Of a stretch of 64,000 nucleotides of DNA, positions 54,356-62,350 are shown one piece after another (the first letter of the stretch is position 1; the number at the start of each line of letters is the position of its first letter). Source of the stretch: Paraperibacillus esterisolvens (lineage in GTDB: Bacteria > Bacillota > Bacilli > Bacillales > DSM-1321); the NCBI RefSeq assembly GCF_046237625.1, contig NZ_CP143545.1, positions 1,364,001 to 1,428,000 on the forward strand. Direction: 5' to 3'. The notes under the pieces were generated by a model. It saw only the letters and a list, made by a program, of their open reading frames with translations, was not told where the DNA came from and searched no databases. A program made the position numbers and the translations under genes.

Positions 54356-55345
54356 ATGAGTTTCTTCAAAAAATTAAAGGATAAGTTTAGCCAGCAGACC
54401 GATACAGTCACAGTCAAATTTAGAGATGGACTTGCTAAAACGCGCGACTCTTTTTCAGGCAGGGTGAATGACCTTGTGGCGCGCTACAGAAAAGTGGATG
54501 AAGACTTCTTCGAAGAGCTTGAGGAAATTCTGTTCTCAGCTGACGTTGGTTATGAAACCGTGGAAATGCTGATTGAAGAACTGAAGATGGAAGTCAAGCG
54601 GAAAAACATGCAGGACCCGGCAGGTGTCCAGTCGGTTATTTCAGAAAAGCTGGTGGAAATCTACAAGGGTGAAAGACCTGCCTCGCCTGAGCTTAAGATC
54701 CAGGAAGATGGCCTTACTGTCATTTTATTTGTCGGTGTCAACGGAGTAGGCAAAACGACTACAATCGGAAAGCTGGCACACCGCTTTAAACAGGAAGGCA
54801 AACGAGTCGTCCTTGCAGCGGGCGATACTTTCCGTGCCGGAGCCATTGAGCAGCTGGAAGTCTGGGGTGAACGGGCTGGGGCCGAGGTCATTAAGCAGGC
54901 CGCAGGCTCCGATCCCGCCGCTGTAATGTACGATGCCCTGCAGGCAGCAAAAGCAAGGAAAGCGGACATCCTGATATGCGATACAGCAGGACGGCTCCAA
55001 AACAAAGTTAACCTTATGAAAGAACTGGAAAAAGTGAAAAAGGTCATTGAAAGGGAAGTTCCCGGAGCCCCTCATGAAGTACTGCTTGTGCTTGATGCAA
55101 CAACCGGACAAAATGCCCTTATCCAGGCCAAGACCTTCAAGGAAGCCACAGACGTGACCGGGATCGTACTCTCTAAACTAGACGGCACGGCTAAAGGCGG
55201 TATTGTCCTTGCAATCCGGAATGAGCTGGAGATTCCTGTGAAGCTGGTGGGTCTTGGTGAGAAAATGGACGACCTTCAGGAATTTGATCCTGAAAAATAC
55301 GTGTATGGCTTATTTGCCAACGCAATCGATAAAAGTGAAGAATGA
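54356..55345 (+). CDS. ftsY: SRP receptor FtsY
   Basis: 329 aa GTPase. N domain four-helix bundle, G domain with GVNGVGKTTTIGKLA (about residue 127), DTAGRLQ and TKLDGTAKGG. It docks Ffh-ribosome complexes at the membrane; the short charged N-terminus (KKLKDKFSQQTD) is the membrane-targeting type used in Gram-positives. It ends with its own terminator, separated from ylxM-ffh by about 600 bp. Confidence 0.97.
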   Translation: MSFFKKLKDKFSQQTDTVTVKFRDGLAKTRDSFSGRVNDLVARYRKVDEDFFEELEEILFSADVGYETVEMLIEELKMEVKRKNMQDPAGVQSVISEKLVEIYKGERPASPELKIQEDGLTVILFVGVNGVGKTTTIGKLAHRFKQEGKRVVLAAGDTFRAGAIEQLEVWGERAGAEVIKQAAGSDPAAVMYDALQAAKARKADILICDTAGRLQNKVNLMKELEKVKKVIEREVPGAPHEVLLVLDATTGQNALIQAKTFKEATDVTGIVLSKLDGTAKGGIVLAIRNELEIPVKLVGLGEKMDDLQEFDPEKYVYGLFANAIDKSEE

Positions 55346-55357
55346 ATAAACATCTAA

Positions 55358-55390
55358 GGCCCGGGATAATTTTTCCCGGGCCATCTCTAT
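55358..55390 (+). terminator. Terminator after ftsY
   Basis: GGCCCGGG / CCCGGGCC stem with an A/T loop (55358-55382), weak T tail (ATCTCTATTTT). Confidence 0.65.
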
Positions 55391-55435
55391 TTTGATCTCC
55401 TTAGAGCAGCTTGCGGTTCTATTCAATATTAAAAA

Positions 55436-55548
55436 CGGCGAGTAAATAAGTCAGTCCGGATAGTAAAACCTCCTTCGGCTGTAAAGTATTAAATTCGGAT
55501 AGTATAATGGTGTTGGTTCGGATAGTAAAAGTCCCATTTCGGTAATTA
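55436..55548 (-). repeat. Degenerate ~21-bp repeat cluster, TACTATCCGAA type (reverse orientation)
   Basis: Read on the plus strand, CGGCGAGTA starts at 55436, CGGATAGTA at 55457, 55496 and 55519, and degenerate copies at 55476 (CGGCTGTAA) and 55540 (CGGTAATTA). Steps are 21, 19, 20, 23 and 21 bp. On the minus strand the units read TACTATCCGAA, matching the core of the 38.1 kb array (TACTCGCCGAA). It lies between ftsY and ylxM. Confidence 0.65.
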
Positions 55549-55798
55549 CAGGGCTATCCAGCGCTTTGTTAATGCAGCTCTTGAAAAATACTCTTTATTT
55601 TCTATAGATCCATTCTTTGCGATAACACAGGCTTGTTCCTTCTTTTCGATGCCAGGACCAAGAGGTTTAATAGAAAGCCAATATATTGAGGATGCCGTCA
55701 GTTTTGGGGACAGAGCTGAATGAAATTCCTGCATCTCTGCGGCTGTCTGACCGAACAATGAAATCCTCCGGCATCCCATCACCCAGCCTTTCTTTCAT
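55546..55798 (-). pseudogene. Possible broken small gene
   Basis: On the minus strand an AGGGGAG site precedes an ATG at 55798 with 43 codons (MKERLGDGMPEDFIVRSDSR..., stop 55667-55669). The neighbouring frame is open from 55782 to a stop at 55546 (78 codons, ending FSRAALTKRWIAL). The two could be one roughly 84-codon gene interrupted by a frameshift. I do not recognise the product and it may be chance. Confidence 0.25.
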
Positions 55799-55877
55799 AA
55801 AGACTCCCCTTCAGAAGCCTGATTACAGACACACCAGACCTTCTCAGCAGCTGTCTTTCGTTGTACAGCAGTCACCC

Positions 55878-55907
55878 TTGACATTGCCCTGTTCCGTACG
55901 GTAAACT
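55878..55907 (+). promoter_or_regulatory. Probable promoter of ylxM-ffh
   Basis: TTGACA (55878-55883), 18 bp, TAAACT (55902-55907), 46 bp before the ylxM start. Confidence 0.6.
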
Positions 55908-55953
55908 ATCTAATTGTAAAGGCTTTTCACTTAACACAGGGGAGGGTTGGCCA

Positions 55954-56286
55954 ATGCTCGAAAAAACAACCCGGATGAATTATCTCTATGATTTCTATCA
56001 TTCGCTGTTGACTGAGAAACAACAGAGCTATATGTCACTCTACTATCTGGATGACTACTCCCTTGGAGAGATTGCTGAAGAGTATGAAGTCAGCCGTCAA
56101 GCAGTCTATGACAATATTAAGCGCACAGAAGCGATGCTTGAGGAATATGAGGCAAAGCTTTTGCTATTTAAAAAATTTCAAGAGCGGAAAGTGATACTTG
56201 GAAACATGCGGACCCTGCTGGAGGCTGGAAATGCTCCAAAAGGGGAAATGTTACAGGCGTTCGATTCGCTTGAGGAACTGGATTAG
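55954..56286 (+). CDS. ylxM: YlxM, SRP-associated helix-turn-helix protein
   Basis: 110 aa. Sigma-70 region 4-like helix-turn-helix (about 18-65, YYLDDYSLGEIAEEYEVSRQ). The Streptococcus homologue binds Ffh and scRNA and modulates SRP activity. It has a GGGGAGGG site and sits 11 bp before ffh, the standard pairing. Confidence 0.93.
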   Translation: MLEKTTRMNYLYDFYHSLLTEKQQSYMSLYYLDDYSLGEIAEEYEVSRQAVYDNIKRTEAMLEEYEAKLLLFKKFQERKVILGNMRTLLEAGNAPKGEMLQAFDSLEELD

Positions 56287-56297
56287 GAGGCGGCATA

Positions 56298-57638
56298 ATG
56301 GCATTTGAAAGTTTAGCCGACCGACTGCAGAATACGTTTCAGAAGATTCGGGGCAAAGGAAAGGTTAACGAGGCCGATGTAAAGGAAATGATGCGTGAAG
56401 TGCGTCTTGCCTTGCTGGAAGCGGATGTTAACTTCAAAGTGGTCAAAGATTTCGTCAAGCGTGTGAGCGAGCGGGCGGTGGGGCAGGAAGTACTAAAGAG
56501 CCTGTCACCAGGCCAGCAGGTTGTCAAGGTCGTCCAGGAAGAGCTTACCAGCTTAATGGGCGGCGAGCAGAGCAAGATTGCGGTATCCAGCCGTCCCCCT
56601 ACCGTCATCATGATGGTCGGACTGCAGGGTGCAGGTAAAACGACTACAACCGGGAAGCTGGCAAATCTTCTCCGGAAGAAGTATAACCGGAAACCGCTTC
56701 TTGTGGCGGCTGATATTTACAGGCCGGCTGCGATCAAGCAGCTGGAGACGCTGGGAAAACAGCTTAATTTCCCTGTATTCTCGCTTGGAGACCAGGTTTC
56801 ACCGGTGGAAATTGCGAGGCAGGCAATTGCCAGGGCCAAAGAGGATCATAATGATTACGTCCTGATCGATACAGCCGGGCGACTGCATGTCGATGAAGAA
56901 CTCATGGGTGAATTGAAGGAAATCCAGGAGCTTGCGAATCCACATGAAGTCTTCCTGGTAGTGGACGCAATGACGGGTCAGGATGCGGTCAATGTTGCGC
57001 AAAGCTTCAATGAACAGCTTGGCCTGACAGGTGTCGTCCTTACCAAACTCGATGGAGATACACGCGGCGGGGCGGCCCTTTCCATAAGGGCCGTCACCCA
57101 GACACCGATCAAGTTTGTGGGTATGGGTGAAAAGATGGATGCCTTAGAGACCTTCCATCCTGAGAGGATGGCCTCAAGGATCCTTGGCATGGGTGATGTT
57201 CTCACTCTGATCGAGAAGGCACAGGCAAATGTAGATGCTGACAAGGCTAAAGAGCTCGAGCAGAAGATGAGGACCATGAGCTTCACATTTGACGACTTTC
57301 TTGACCAGCTTGGCCAGGTCAGGTCCATGGGCCCGCTGGATGATATTTTAAAAATGCTTCCAGGGGCAGGCAAGATGAAAGGCCTTAGCAACGTGTCCAT
57401 CGATGACAAACAGATTGGCCGGGTCGAGGCGATCATCCGGTCCATGACCAAGAAAGAAAAAGAACAGCCGGAAACGATGAATGCCAGTCGGAAAAAAAGA
57501 ATTGCAAGAGGAAGCGGGACCTCCATCCAGGAAGTCAACAGGCTGCTCAAGCAATTTGAAGACATGAAAAAAATGATGAAACAAATGACCAACATGCAGA
57601 AAGGCAAAAAGAAAGGCTTTAAGTTTCCGTTTATGTAG
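56298..57638 (+). CDS. ffh: Signal recognition particle protein Ffh
   Basis: 446 aa. NG domain with GLQGAGKTTTTGKLA (about residue 107), DTAGRLH and TKLDGDTRGGAALS; methionine-rich M domain (about 300-446) with RIARGSGTSIQEVNRLL binding the SRP RNA. It recognises signal sequences as they leave the ribosome. The last 30 residues are unusually rich in Met, Lys and Phe, as expected for the M domain. Confidence 0.98.
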   Translation: MAFESLADRLQNTFQKIRGKGKVNEADVKEMMREVRLALLEADVNFKVVKDFVKRVSERAVGQEVLKSLSPGQQVVKVVQEELTSLMGGEQSKIAVSSRPPTVIMMVGLQGAGKTTTTGKLANLLRKKYNRKPLLVAADIYRPAAIKQLETLGKQLNFPVFSLGDQVSPVEIARQAIARAKEDHNDYVLIDTAGRLHVDEELMGELKEIQELANPHEVFLVVDAMTGQDAVNVAQSFNEQLGLTGVVLTKLDGDTRGGAALSIRAVTQTPIKFVGMGEKMDALETFHPERMASRILGMGDVLTLIEKAQANVDADKAKELEQKMRTMSFTFDDFLDQLGQVRSMGPLDDILKMLPGAGKMKGLSNVSIDDKQIGRVEAIIRSMTKKEKEQPETMNASRKKRIARGSGTSIQEVNRLLKQFEDMKKMMKQMTNMQKGKKKGFKFPFM

Positions 57639-57665
57639 AGGGATTTACCTGTTAAGAAAAAAACC

Positions 57666-57694
57666 TTTACAAGCCCTTTTGTATTTGGTAATAT
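57666..57694 (+). promoter_or_regulatory. Probable promoter of rpsP
   Basis: TTTACA (57666-57671), 17 bp, TAATAT (57689-57694), in the 94-bp gap after ffh. Confidence 0.65.
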
Positions 57695-57732
57695 ATTATC
57701 TTGTGTGAAACTATTCGGAGGTGCTATATAAA

Positions 57733-58005
57733 ATGGCAGTAAAAATTCGCTTAAAACGTATGGGAGCTAAAAAATCTCCTTTCTATCGTATCGTAGTTGC
57801 AGATTCCCGCGCTCCGCGTGACGGACGTTCTATTGAAACAATTGGAACATACAATCCGGTAACTGAACCAGCTACAATCAACATCAACGACGAGCTTGCT
57901 CTTAAATGGCTTCAAGATGGTGCAAAGCCGTCTGACACAGTCCGCAACCTATTCTCAAAACAAGGCATCCTGGAGAAATTCCACAATGCCAAGATCAGCA
58001 AGTAA
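57733..58005 (+). CDS. rpsP: Ribosomal protein S16
   Basis: 90 aa, the normal length: AVKIRLKRMGAKKSPFYRIV with DGRSIETIGTYNP. The GGAGGTG site points to the ATG at 57733, not to the in-frame start four codons upstream. Codon use is strongly biased, as expected for a highly expressed gene. It is followed by khpA as in B. subtilis. Confidence 0.98.
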   Translation: MAVKIRLKRMGAKKSPFYRIVVADSRAPRDGRSIETIGTYNPVTEPATININDELALKWLQDGAKPSDTVRNLFSKQGILEKFHNAKISK

Positions 58006-58017
58006 TTTAAGCTTGCA

Positions 58018-58248
58018 ATGAAGGAATTAATCCAAACGATTGTAAAGCCTCTTGTTGACCATCCTGACGACGTACGCGTTGAAGTGAGCGAAGCGGATGG
58101 CAGGATCACCTATTCACTTTCGGTCCATAAGAGCGATATGGGAAAGGTGATCGGAAAGCAGGGGCGTGTCGCTAAGGCTATCCGCACTGTGGTATATGCA
58201 GCAGGATCTTCGCAGCACAAGAAAATTTATTTGGAGATATCCGAATAA
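58018..58248 (+). CDS. khpA: KhpA (YlqC), KH-domain RNA-binding protein
   Basis: 76 aa single KH domain with the loop VIGKQGRVAKAIRTVV. With KhpB (not here) it forms an RNA-binding pair that affects cell size and division in Firmicutes. No clear Shine-Dalgarno is visible before the ATG, which lies 12 bp after rpsP, so translational coupling to rpsP is plausible. It ends at a terminator. Confidence 0.93.
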   Translation: MKELIQTIVKPLVDHPDDVRVEVSEADGRITYSLSVHKSDMGKVIGKQGRVAKAIRTVVYAAGSSQHKKIYLEISE

Positions 58249-58275
58249 AAGGAGGGCTTACACCCTCCTTTTTTG
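58247..58275 (+). terminator. Terminator after khpA
   Basis: AAGGAGGG / CCCTCCTT stem with a 6-nt loop and TTTT, starting at the khpA stop codon. Confidence 0.9.
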
Positions 58276-58372
58276 TTATATTAAAAATTAAAGCAGGACA
58301 AAAGCTGCAGCTGTCTTTTGCATGCTCTCGTGCCTGCTGTACATATAAAGGAAATTGGGGAGGCGGCTGGAA

Positions 58373-58759
58373 TTGAATATCCTTCAGACGGTTACTGTAA
58401 ATCAAGTACTGACCGAAACCAGCAAGAATAAGCTCCTTGAACAATATAAACAGAACAGGCTGCAGCTGTTAAAAGAGTGTGACCAGCTGCGCTTTGAACT
58501 GAAAAAACTGGAAAAAACGAAAAAGTTCCAGCCTGGAAGTTTAAAAGCTCACTTTGAGAAGGAAATTAATAAGAGGCAGGAAAAGGTAAAAACACTGGAG
58601 TTTCAGCTCGAGCAGCTTGAGATCCTGCCCCTGGGCAGCGAACTGAAGGAGCGGGAATTCCAGGCTCTTGTCACGATTGAAACCGGACAGAGCTGGGAAG
58701 AAGCAGTACGCCCAAGGACCATCGTGGTTATGGACGGGATCATAACTGAAATACGTTAA
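58373..58759 (+). CDS. ylqD: YlqD, conserved Bacillus protein of unknown function
   Basis: 128 aa. The central part is charged coiled coil (about residues 20-90); the C-terminal tail VRPRTIVVMDGIITEIR is beta-like. A TTG at 58373 gives the family-like NILQTVTVNQVLTE; the in-frame TTG at 58355 lies too near the GGGGAGG site. Function unknown. Always next to rimM-trmD in bacilli, which only suggests a link to RNA or ribosome biology. Confidence 0.85.
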   Translation: MNILQTVTVNQVLTETSKNKLLEQYKQNRLQLLKECDQLRFELKKLEKTKKFQPGSLKAHFEKEINKRQEKVKTLEFQLEQLEILPLGSELKEREFQALVTIETGQSWEEAVRPRTIVVMDGIITEIR

Positions 58760-58772
58760 AGGTGTGGATACT

Positions 58773-59291
58773 ATGGAGAAATGGTTTAATGTCGGCAAAA
58801 TTGTAAATACACATGGCATCAGAGGGGAAGTCAGGGTCATCTCGAGGACGGATTTTGCCGAAGAGAGATACAAGACAGGAAATAAGCTGTATTTCTTTTC
58901 CGATAAAAATACCGAGCCGCTTGAATTGACGGTCAAGTCCCATAGGGTACATAAAAACTTCGATCTGCTGACCTTTGAGGAATTCCATAATGTGAACCAG
59001 GCAGAACCGCTTAAGGGCGGTATCCTGAAGGTGCCTGAGGATCAGCTGCACGAGCTTGCGGAAGGTGAATACTATTACCACCAAATAATCGGCTGTACGG
59101 TCACCACGATGGAAGGCGAAGAAATCGGCACAATCCGCGAAGTTCTGTCGCCGGGTGCAAATGATGTGTGGGTAGTGAAAGGAAAACGCGGGAAAGAAAT
59201 CCTGATTCCTTATATAGACGAGATTGTGAAGGAAATAGATATTGAAGAAAAACTCATTAAGATTCTTCCCATGGAAGGGCTGTTGGATTAA
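58773..59291 (+). CDS. rimM: 16S rRNA maturation factor RimM
   Basis: 172 aa. RimM beta-barrel (FNVGKIVNTHGIRGEVRV) and a PRC-barrel domain (about residues 95-170, YYYHQIIGCTV ... GANDVWVVKGK). It assists 30S head maturation with S19. An ATG at 58773 after AAAGGTG is preferred over GTG 58764. It overlaps the trmD start by 1 bp. Confidence 0.96.
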   Translation: MEKWFNVGKIVNTHGIRGEVRVISRTDFAEERYKTGNKLYFFSDKNTEPLELTVKSHRVHKNFDLLTFEEFHNVNQAEPLKGGILKVPEDQLHELAEGEYYYHQIIGCTVTTMEGEEIGTIREVLSPGANDVWVVKGKRGKEILIPYIDEIVKEIDIEEKLIKILPMEGLLD

Positions 59292-60025
59292 TGAAGATTG
59301 ATGTATTGAGCCTGTTTCCTGAGATGTTCCAGGGAGTGCTTGGAAGCTCCATCCTGAAAAAAGCGGCTGAGAAGAACGCGGTCAGCTACAAGGTGACCAA
59401 TTTCCGGGATTATGCTGACAACAAGCATCACACGGTGGATGATTATCCATACGGCGGAGGAGCAGGTATGGTATTGAAGCCGCAGCCGCTGTTCGATGCA
59501 GTGGATGCCCTTAAGGAGGGCGGGGCTGCCCCACGGGTTATCCTGCTTTGCCCGCAGGGGGAGCGCTATAGCCAGAAAAAAGCGGAAGAGCTGGCATCGG
59601 AAGAGCATCTGATTTTTGTCTGCGGCCATTATGAGGGGTATGATGAAAGGATCCGTGAGCATTTGATTGATGAGGAAATATCCATCGGAGATTTTGTGCT
59701 GACAGGGGGAGAGCTTGGGGCGATGGTGATCATCGACAGTGTGGTCAGGCTGCTGCCGGGAGTGCTCGGAAATGAAGAATCCCCGGTTAAGGACTCCTTT
59801 TCCTCAGGTCTGCTTGAACATCCCCATTATACAAGACCTGCAGACTTCCGGGGACTGAAGGTACCGGATGTCCTTACATCCGGGAATCACGCCATGATTG
59901 AAGAATGGCGTACCAAGGAATCCCTGATGAGGACGCTTGAGCGGAGACCTGACCTGCTGGAAAGTTATCCGCTCGATGAAAAGCAAAAAAAATGGCTGGA
60001 AGAGTTAAAAAAAGAGAAGAGATAA
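59291..60025 (+). CDS. trmD: tRNA (guanine37-N1)-methyltransferase TrmD
   Basis: 244 aa SPOUT-fold enzyme. SAM knot residues in CGHYEGYDERI and SIGDFVLTGGELGAMV; the catalytic Asp region GNEESPVKDSFSSGLLEHPH. It makes m1G37, which prevents frameshifts. It is followed by a new promoter and leader for rplS. Confidence 0.97.
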   Translation: MKIDVLSLFPEMFQGVLGSSILKKAAEKNAVSYKVTNFRDYADNKHHTVDDYPYGGGAGMVLKPQPLFDAVDALKEGGAAPRVILLCPQGERYSQKKAEELASEEHLIFVCGHYEGYDERIREHLIDEEISIGDFVLTGGELGAMVIIDSVVRLLPGVLGNEESPVKDSFSSGLLEHPHYTRPADFRGLKVPDVLTSGNHAMIEEWRTKESLMRTLERRPDLLESYPLDEKQKKWLEELKKEKR

Positions 60026-60027
60026 TA

Positions 60028-60056
60028 TTGCAACCCGCTTCCCATTATGCTAATAT
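60028..60056 (+). promoter_or_regulatory. Promoter of rplS
   Basis: TTGCAA (60028-60033), 17 bp, TGC-TAATAT extended -10 (60051-60056), just after the trmD stop. Confidence 0.75.
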
Positions 60057-60061
60057 ATTAT

Positions 60062-60130
60062 TTGTGGCCTGAAGCGTTCAGGCTTATTAAGATGTTCCGC
60101 TGCAATCCTATATATTGGTATGAGCATCTG
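60062..60130 (+). promoter_or_regulatory. Probable L19 ribosomal-protein leader
   Basis: Between the rplS promoter and start codon. Hairpin GCCTGAA-GCG-TTCAGGC (60067-60083) and a second long-range stem AGATGTTC (60090-60097) with GAGCATCT (60122-60129). Bacilli carry an L19 leader with two stems here; the match is by position and structure, not by a covariance model. Confidence 0.6.
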
Positions 60131-60149
60131 GTGGAAGGAGTTGAAAACG

Positions 60150-60497
60150 ATGCAACAATTAATCCAAGAAATCACAAAAGAGCAATTGAAAACTGATCTT
60201 CCTGCGTTCCGTCCTGGTGATACTGTACGTGTTCACGTTAAAGTTATCGAGGGTACACGCGAACGTATTCAGCTTTTTGAAGGTGTTGTGATCAAGCGTC
60301 GTGGTGGCGGAATCAGCGAAACATTCACAGTCCGTAAAGTATCTTACGGTGTTGGTGTTGAGCGTACATTCCCAGTACACACGCCTAAAATTGCTACATT
60401 AGAAGTAGTTCGCCGCGGTAAAGTACGCCGTGCTAAACTTTACTATCTACGTAACCTTCGTGGTAAAGCAGCTCGTATCAAAGAGATCCGCCGCTAA
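60150..60497 (+). CDS. rplS: Ribosomal protein L19
   Basis: 115 aa, the normal length. FRPGDTVRVHVKVIEGTRER and the basic C-terminus KLYYLRNLRGKAARIKEIRR. Codon use is strongly biased, as in rpsP. The start at 60150 has GGAAGGAG; an upstream in-frame ATG at 60120 lies in the leader stem and is rejected. Confidence 0.98.
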   Translation: MQQLIQEITKEQLKTDLPAFRPGDTVRVHVKVIEGTRERIQLFEGVVIKRRGGGISETFTVRKVSYGVGVERTFPVHTPKIATLEVVRRGKVRRAKLYYLRNLRGKAARIKEIRR

Positions 60498-60551
60498 TAT
60501 TTTCATGCCTGGATTTCCGGGCCATGAGATACATGAAGATGTTATTAGAAA

Positions 60552-60590
60552 GAGGGCTTGTTTTTATAACAGGCCCTTTTTTTATTTTTT
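60552..60590 (+). terminator. Terminator after rplS
   Basis: AGGGCTTGTT pairing with AACAGGCCCT (one G-T), followed by TTTTTTTATTTTTT. Confidence 0.85.
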
Positions 60591-60774
60591 TCAGCCATAT
60601 ACAGGATGTTTAAATTTGGATTTTCAATGGAAGCATGTCACAGCAGGCGTCCCCGGATTACTCATGCTCAACTATTTTGGGCAGCGGGTGTTAAATTGCG
60701 TTTATTTTCCTTCAATAGTGTAAAATAAAGCAGTATGATGAATTTATAGAAAAGCTTTAGGCGGTGTAGACATA

Positions 60775-61338
60775 ATGGCGAAAAAGAAGAACGAAATATG
60801 GGAATGGACGAAGGCTCTCGTGATCGCGGTCCTGCTCGCAGCTGTGATCCGCTACTTTTTCTTCGCTCCCATCGTTGTGGACGGCTTATCCATGATGCCG
60901 ACTCTGCATGACCAGGACCGGATGATAGTCAACAAAATCGGCTATACTGTAGGAAAGCCGAAGCGGTTTGACATCATTGTATTCCATGCTCCTGAAGGCA
61001 AGGATTATATTAAGCGTGTAATCGGGCTTCCCGGGGACAAGGTTGAATATAAGGATGATACCCTTTATGTGAATGGAAAGGCCTATAAGGAACCCTACCT
61101 TGACCAGTATAAGAGAGAAGTAATGGATGGTCCGCTGACAGAATCCTTTACATTAAGTGATTATATAGATCATGACACCGTGCCAAAGGGTGAATTGTTT
61201 GTCATGGGTGATAACCGGCGGTACAGCAGGGACTCAAGGCAGATTGGCACTGTTCCGATGGAAAAGGTGCTTGGCAAGACCAATCTGGTCTACTGGCCCA
61301 TTTCGGACTTCAGAAGCGTAGCATACGAAAAGAAATAG
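60775..61338 (+). CDS. lepB: Type I signal peptidase
   Basis: 187 aa. One N-terminal membrane helix (about 13-31), catalytic Ser39 in GLSMMPTL and Lys80 in YIKRVIGLPGD, and the MGDNRRYSRDSR box. It cleaves Sec and Tat signal peptides outside the membrane. Located between rplS and rbgA as in many bacilli other than B. subtilis. TAAAAT at 60721 may be its -10, but the -35 is unclear. Confidence 0.95.
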   Translation: MAKKKNEIWEWTKALVIAVLLAAVIRYFFFAPIVVDGLSMMPTLHDQDRMIVNKIGYTVGKPKRFDIIVFHAPEGKDYIKRVIGLPGDKVEYKDDTLYVNGKAYKEPYLDQYKREVMDGPLTESFTLSDYIDHDTVPKGELFVMGDNRRYSRDSRQIGTVPMEKVLGKTNLVYWPISDFRSVAYEKK

Positions 61339-61356
61339 AAAAGTAGGTGGAATGCT

Positions 61357-62235
61357 GTGACTATACAGTGGTTCCCTGGCCATATGGCCAAAGCGAGAAG
61401 GGAAGTAACAGAAAAACTCAAGCTTGTCGATATCATTTTTGAGCTTGTAGATGCAAGGATCCCCGCTTCATCGAGGAATCCGATGATAGATGAAATCATC
61501 TCCCATAAACCAAGGCTCATTCTCTTGAACAAGGCCGACCTTGCTGACCGGGAAAGGACAAAAGAGTGGCTGGATTATTTTAAAGAGAAGGGCCAGCCTG
61601 CGATAGCGATAAATTCCCATGGAGGGACTGGCCTTAATAAGATCCTGTCTGCATCAAGGGAAATATTAAAGGAAAAGTTCGATAAAATGAGGTCAAAAGG
61701 CATTAATCCCAGAGCAATCCGGGCCATGATCGTCGGGATTCCGAATGTTGGGAAATCCACATTAATCAACCGCCTGGCAAAGAAAAACATCGCCAAGACC
61801 GGGAATATGCCTGGAGTCACTAAGGCCCAGCAGTGGATTAAGGTCGGCAAAGAGCTTGAACTGCTGGATACACCGGGAATCCTGTGGCCGAAATTCGAAG
61901 ATCAGGAAGTTGGCCTGAAGCTTGCCGTCACAGGGGCAATCAAGGATACGCTGCTGAATCAGCATGAGCTGGCAGTGTATGCCCTGCGCTTTTTGGAAGA
62001 AAAATATCCATCAAGACTAAAGGAACGCTACAATCTGGAAACTATACCAGATGATCTCGCACAGCTGTTCGATGTAATCGGCAGCTTCAGGGGAGTCCTT
62101 GCATCGAAGGGCATGGTGGATTATGATAAAACTGCCGAGCTGATCATCCGAGAGCTCCGGTCTGATAAGATGGGGCCAATCACGCTCGAAACTCCGGAGG
62201 AAATGGCCGGGGAACCTGAAAATCAGGATAATTAA
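61357..62235 (+). CDS. rbgA: RbgA (YlqF), 50S assembly GTPase
   Basis: 292 aa circularly permuted GTPase: G4 NKAD (58-61) precedes G1 GIPNVGKST (127-135) and G3 DTPG (171-174). The N-terminal PGHMAKA is also conserved. It drives late 50S assembly (L16 incorporation). GTG start with an AGGTGGAATGCT site, 18 bp after lepB. The C-terminal tail is about ten residues longer than in B. subtilis. Confidence 0.96.
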   Translation: MTIQWFPGHMAKARREVTEKLKLVDIIFELVDARIPASSRNPMIDEIISHKPRLILLNKADLADRERTKEWLDYFKEKGQPAIAINSHGGTGLNKILSASREILKEKFDKMRSKGINPRAIRAMIVGIPNVGKSTLINRLAKKNIAKTGNMPGVTKAQQWIKVGKELELLDTPGILWPKFEDQEVGLKLAVTGAIKDTLLNQHELAVYALRFLEEKYPSRLKERYNLETIPDDLAQLFDVIGSFRGVLASKGMVDYDKTAELIIRELRSDKMGPITLETPEEMAGEPENQDN

Positions 62236-62262
62236 GAAACTTATTCTGCCATAAAAGCCTAG

Positions 62263-62310
62263 AAAGGCCTGAATCCTTAAAATTATTTTTACTGGATCCG
62301 GGCCTTTATG
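62263..62310 (+). terminator. Hairpin between rbgA and rnhB (weak terminator)
   Basis: 14-bp stem AAAGGCCTGAATCC / GGATCCGGGCCTTT with two G-T pairs and a 17-nt A/T loop. The T tail is poor, so it may only attenuate. Confidence 0.55.
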
Positions 62311-62350
62311 TGTAAAGCGGAATGACCGATAAATGAGGTAGGACGAATCC

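Noticed and set aside
61357..62235. rbgA as a standard-order GTPase such as Era or EngA
   Set aside because: The NKAD motif precedes the P-loop, so it is circularly permuted, as in RbgA.
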